A stretch of DNA of 32,751 nucleotides from Clostridiales bacterium (GTDB lineage: Bacteria > Bacillota > Clostridia > Oscillospirales > Oscillospiraceae). Below the pieces are notes generated by a model. That model was not told where the DNA came from, searched no databases, and worked only from the letters and a program-made list of their open reading frames with translations. The stretch is from the NCBI GenBank assembly GCA_022772525.1, contig JALFAD010000004.1:1-32751 (forward strand), given 5' to 3'. How positions within the stretch are numbered: position 1 is the first letter of the stretch; every line of letters begins with the position of its first letter. Shown here in pieces: positions 30,387-32,751 of the stretch. Position numbers and translations under genes: made by a program.

Positions 30387-31466
30387 ATGTCCAGAGTCTA
30401 TAATTTTTCCGCCGGGCCGGCGGTGCTGCCAGAGAGCGTATTAAAAGAAGCCGCCGATGAAATGCTGGACTACCGGGGAACCGGTATGTCCGTCATGGAA
30501 ATGAGCCACCGCTCCAAGGCCTACCAGACCATCATCGATGAAGCGGAAGCCGACCTTCGTACCCTGATGGGCATTCCCGACAACTATAAGGTTCTGTTTC
30601 TGCAGGGCGGCGCTTCCCAGCAGTTCGCCATGATTCCCATGAACCTGATGAAGAATAAGGTTGCCGACTATATCATCACCGGTCAGTGGGCCAAGAAGGC
30701 TTATCAGGAGGCTCAGATGTACGGTCAGGCCAACGCCGTGGCGTCCTCCGCCGACAAGACCTTTTCCTATATTCCCGACTGCTCTGACCTGCCCATCAGC
30801 GAGAACGCGGATTATGTCTATATCTGCGAGAACAACACAATTTATGGCACCAAATTCCACACCCTGCCCAACACCAAGGGCAAGGATCTGGTGGCGGATG
30901 TTTCCAGCTGCTTCCTCAGTGAGCCGGTGGACGTAACCAAGTACGGCATGCTCTACGGCGGCGCGCAGAAGAATGTAGGCCCCGCCGGTGTGGTGATCGC
31001 CATTATCCGGGAAGACCTGATTACGGAGGATGTGCTCCCCGGCACGCCCACCATGCTGCGCTACAAGACCCACGCCGACCACGGCTCCATGTACAACACC
31101 CCTCCTGCCTACGGCATCTACATCTGCGGCAAGGTGTTCAAGTGGCTGCTGCGTAACGGCGGTCTGGAGGAAATGAAGGCCTATAATGAGAAGAAGGCCG
31201 CCATTCTCTACGATTATCTGGACAGTAGCCGCCTGTTCCACGGCACTGTGGTGAAAAAAGATCGCTCCCTCATGAACGTGCCCTTCGTCACCGGCGACGC
31301 AGATCAGGACGCGAAATTTGTCAAGGCCGCCACGGAAGCCGGCTTTGTGAACCTGAAGGGTCACCGCACCGTGGGCGGTATGCGGGCCAGCATCTACAAC
31401 GCCATGCCCATCGAGGGCGTGGAAAAGCTGGTTGCCTTCATGGAGCACTACGAAAAAACGGTATAA
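30387..31466 (+). CDS. serC: Phosphoserine aminotransferase
   Basis: The 359-residue protein is a full-length SerC: VYNFSAGPAVLPESVLKEAA, FLQGGASQQFAMIPMNL, a PLP site with Asp171 in LVADVSSCFLS and Lys195 in YGGAQKNVGPAGV, and the C-terminal HRTVGGMRASIYNAMP with the substrate-binding Arg residues. It converts 3-phosphohydroxypyruvate and glutamate to phosphoserine. AGGAGGG is 8 nt before the ATG. serA follows after 13 nt, so this is the middle step of a pathway operon. Confidence 0.97.
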   Translation: MSRVYNFSAGPAVLPESVLKEAADEMLDYRGTGMSVMEMSHRSKAYQTIIDEAEADLRTLMGIPDNYKVLFLQGGASQQFAMIPMNLMKNKVADYIITGQWAKKAYQEAQMYGQANAVASSADKTFSYIPDCSDLPISENADYVYICENNTIYGTKFHTLPNTKGKDLVADVSSCFLSEPVDVTKYGMLYGGAQKNVGPAGVVIAIIREDLITEDVLPGTPTMLRYKTHADHGSMYNTPPAYGIYICGKVFKWLLRNGGLEEMKAYNEKKAAILYDYLDSSRLFHGTVVKKDRSLMNVPFVTGDADQDAKFVKAATEAGFVNLKGHRTVGGMRASIYNAMPIEGVEKLVAFMEHYEKTV

Positions 31467-31479
31467 GGAAGGAAACAAT

Positions 31480-32643
31480 ATGTTCCAGATTCATTATTTA
31501 AATAAGATTTCCCAGCAGGGCACCGCTCTTTGGACGGAGGATTTCGCCCTGACCGACGACATGGAGAAAGCCGACGGCATCGTTTTGCGCAGCGCCAACA
31601 TGCACGACATGGTTCTGCCGGAAAACCTGCTGGCGGTGGCTAGGGCAGGCGCGGGTGTCAACAACATTCCCCTGACCAGCTGCGCCGATCAGGGGATTGT
31701 GGTGTTCAACACCCCCGGCGCCAACGCCCGCAGCGTCATGGAGCTGACGCTGTGCGGAATGCTGCTGGGCAGCCGGGACATCATCGGCGGCGTCAACTGG
31801 GTGCAGTCCATCAAGGACGACCCCGACATTGCCAAGAAGGTGGAAAAGGGCAAGTCCCGGTTTGCCGGTCACGAGATTGCCGGAAAAAAGCTGGGCATCA
31901 TCGGTCTGGGCAACATCGGCGGCCCTCTTGCCAACCGGGCAAGAAAGCTGGGCATGGAGGTCTACGGCTGCGACCCCCACATCTCCGTGGAGGCGGCCTG
32001 GAATCTGGACGGTCACGTCCAGCGGGTCAAGACCCCCGAGGAAATCTACGCCCTGTGCGACATCATCACCGTCCATGTGCCCCTTCTCAAGGACACCGAG
32101 AAGATGATTAACGCCTCCGCTCTGGCGAAGATGAAGGACGGCGTGATCATTTTGAACTTTGCCCGGGATCTGCTGGTGGACGACGACGCCATGGCGGATG
32201 CCCTGATGAGCGGCAAGGTTGCCCGGTATGTCACCGACTTCCCCAACCCCAAGACCGCCAATATGCCCGGCTGCATCGCCATTCCCCATCTGGGAGCTTC
32301 CACCGAGGAATCTGAGGACAACTGCGCCCGGATGGCTGTCCGGGAGATGATGGACTATCTGGAAAACGGCAACATCGTCAATTCCGTCAACTACCCCAAC
32401 TGCGACATGGGTGTGTGCCAGAGCGAGGGCCGCATCACCATTTTGCACCACAACATTCCCGGCTCCCTGGGCCGGTTCACCGCCGCCATCGCCAACGAGA
32501 ACGTAAACATCGCGGGTCTGATGAATAAGAGCCGGGGCGAGTACGCCTACACCATGCTGGACCTTGACCACCACCCCTCCGCCGAAGCGGTGGAGCACCT
32601 GAAGGGAATCGAGGGCGTCGTTCGGGTTCGGGTAATCCGGTAA
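31480..32643 (+). CDS. serA: D-3-phosphoglycerate dehydrogenase, short form with ACT domain
   Basis: The 387-residue protein begins at the ATG after AAGGAAGGAAAC. It has a substrate-binding domain with the AGAGVNNIP loop, a NAD domain with LGIIGLGNIGGPLAN, the catalytic Arg in ILNFARDLLVDD and the catalytic His in IPHLGASTEES, and a C-terminal ACT domain (about 320-387, ITILHHNIPGSLGRFTAAIA) that may sense serine. The usual catalytic Glu of the FxxEP segment is absent: the place reads VTDFPNPKT. I recall this variant in related Clostridia enzymes, so it may be a subfamily trait. It oxidises 3-phosphoglycerate as the first step of serine synthesis. Confidence 0.94.
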   Translation: MFQIHYLNKISQQGTALWTEDFALTDDMEKADGIVLRSANMHDMVLPENLLAVARAGAGVNNIPLTSCADQGIVVFNTPGANARSVMELTLCGMLLGSRDIIGGVNWVQSIKDDPDIAKKVEKGKSRFAGHEIAGKKLGIIGLGNIGGPLANRARKLGMEVYGCDPHISVEAAWNLDGHVQRVKTPEEIYALCDIITVHVPLLKDTEKMINASALAKMKDGVIILNFARDLLVDDDAMADALMSGKVARYVTDFPNPKTANMPGCIAIPHLGASTEESEDNCARMAVREMMDYLENGNIVNSVNYPNCDMGVCQSEGRITILHHNIPGSLGRFTAAIANENVNIAGLMNKSRGEYAYTMLDLDHHPSAEAVEHLKGIEGVVRVRVIR

Positions 32644-32656
32644 AGCATCAGCAATC

Positions 32657-32680
32657 ACGTCTTCCCTCCGGGAGGGCGTG
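32657..32680 (+). terminator. Possible weak terminator after serA
   Basis: CACG..CCCT..AGGG.CGTG forms an interrupted hairpin 13 nt after the serA stop, followed by AAACTTTATAT rather than a clean U-tract. Confidence 0.35.
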
Positions 32681-32697
32681 AAACTTTATATCACCAC

Positions 32698-32726
32698 TTT
32701 ATTTTACAGGCGGTTGATGGTATAAT
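32698..32726 (+). promoter_or_regulatory. Promoter of a gene beyond the window edge
   Basis: TTTATT (32698-32703) and a perfect TATAAT (32721-32726) with TGG before it are 17 nt apart. GGCGCGGAGGA at the very end looks like the ribosome site of the next gene. Confidence 0.6.
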
Positions 32727-32751
32727 GATTCCAGTTTCAAGGCGCGGAGGA

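Overview
The window looks like a chromosome segment of a gut Clostridia bacterium, most likely Oscillospiraceae/Ruminococcaceae. The supports are a moderately high GC content judged by eye, Firmicutes-type housekeeping blocks (recJ-relA-dtd-MBL hydrolase-hemZ; SpoVB-like flippase-HU-RqcP), YtrA-type GntR/ABC genes, Tn1549-like conjugation genes, and short palindromic repeats around CCTTCCCC..GGGGAAGG. The genus cannot be fixed from sequence alone.

Layout. (1) 205-5580, minus strand: a surface-polysaccharide block. A strong promoter drives a GT-A type glycosyltransferase. A second unit starts at the promoter of a collapsed rfbB gene (only its first 26 and last 24 codons remain) and continues through two tandem GT61 glycosyltransferases, a DegT-type aminotransferase and an ArsC/Spx-like protein, ending at a strong terminator. 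(2) 5808-7701: a cytoplasmic GH5 glycosidase divergent from an AraC regulator. (3) 7761-12913: a decayed 5.15-kb integrative element in tRNA-Trp, bounded by a 23-bp duplication of the tRNA 3' end. It keeps an intact VirD4 coupling protein and a Maff2 protein. The rest is fragments of virB6, virB4, a phage gene and an integrase without its catalytic half, so it can no longer move by itself. (4) 12891-13077: tRNA-Trp and a CAU tRNA (probably Ile2) behind a perfect consensus promoter.

(5) 13222-15420: RqcP, HU and a SpoVB/MurJ-like flippase. (6) 15421-15895: no gene; nested repeats. (7) 15896-24121: an amidohydrolase that has lost several catalytic residues, then the conserved block hemZ, MBL hydrolase, dtd, relA, recJ, transcribed from a promoter before recJ. 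(8) 24122-24586: a second copy of the palindromic repeat, then a GntR-controlled ABC transporter operon to 26466. (9) 26484-29106: a lower-GC two-gene cassette (a polytopic, probably GT-C-like membrane protein with an apparent frameshift, and an acyltransferase-3 protein) between two copies of the same terminator-promoter module. (10) 29171-32643: apgM-serC-serA, linking the phosphoglycerate pool to serine synthesis, with no serB in the window. The last bases hold a promoter and ribosome binding site for a gene beyond the edge.

No clear new defence or conjugation system is visible. The best leads are the intact amidohydrolase without its catalytic residues, the repeat whose core is flipped relative to its flanks, the duplicated terminator-promoter module, the phased repeats at both ends of the dead element, and the apgM-serC-serA arrangement.
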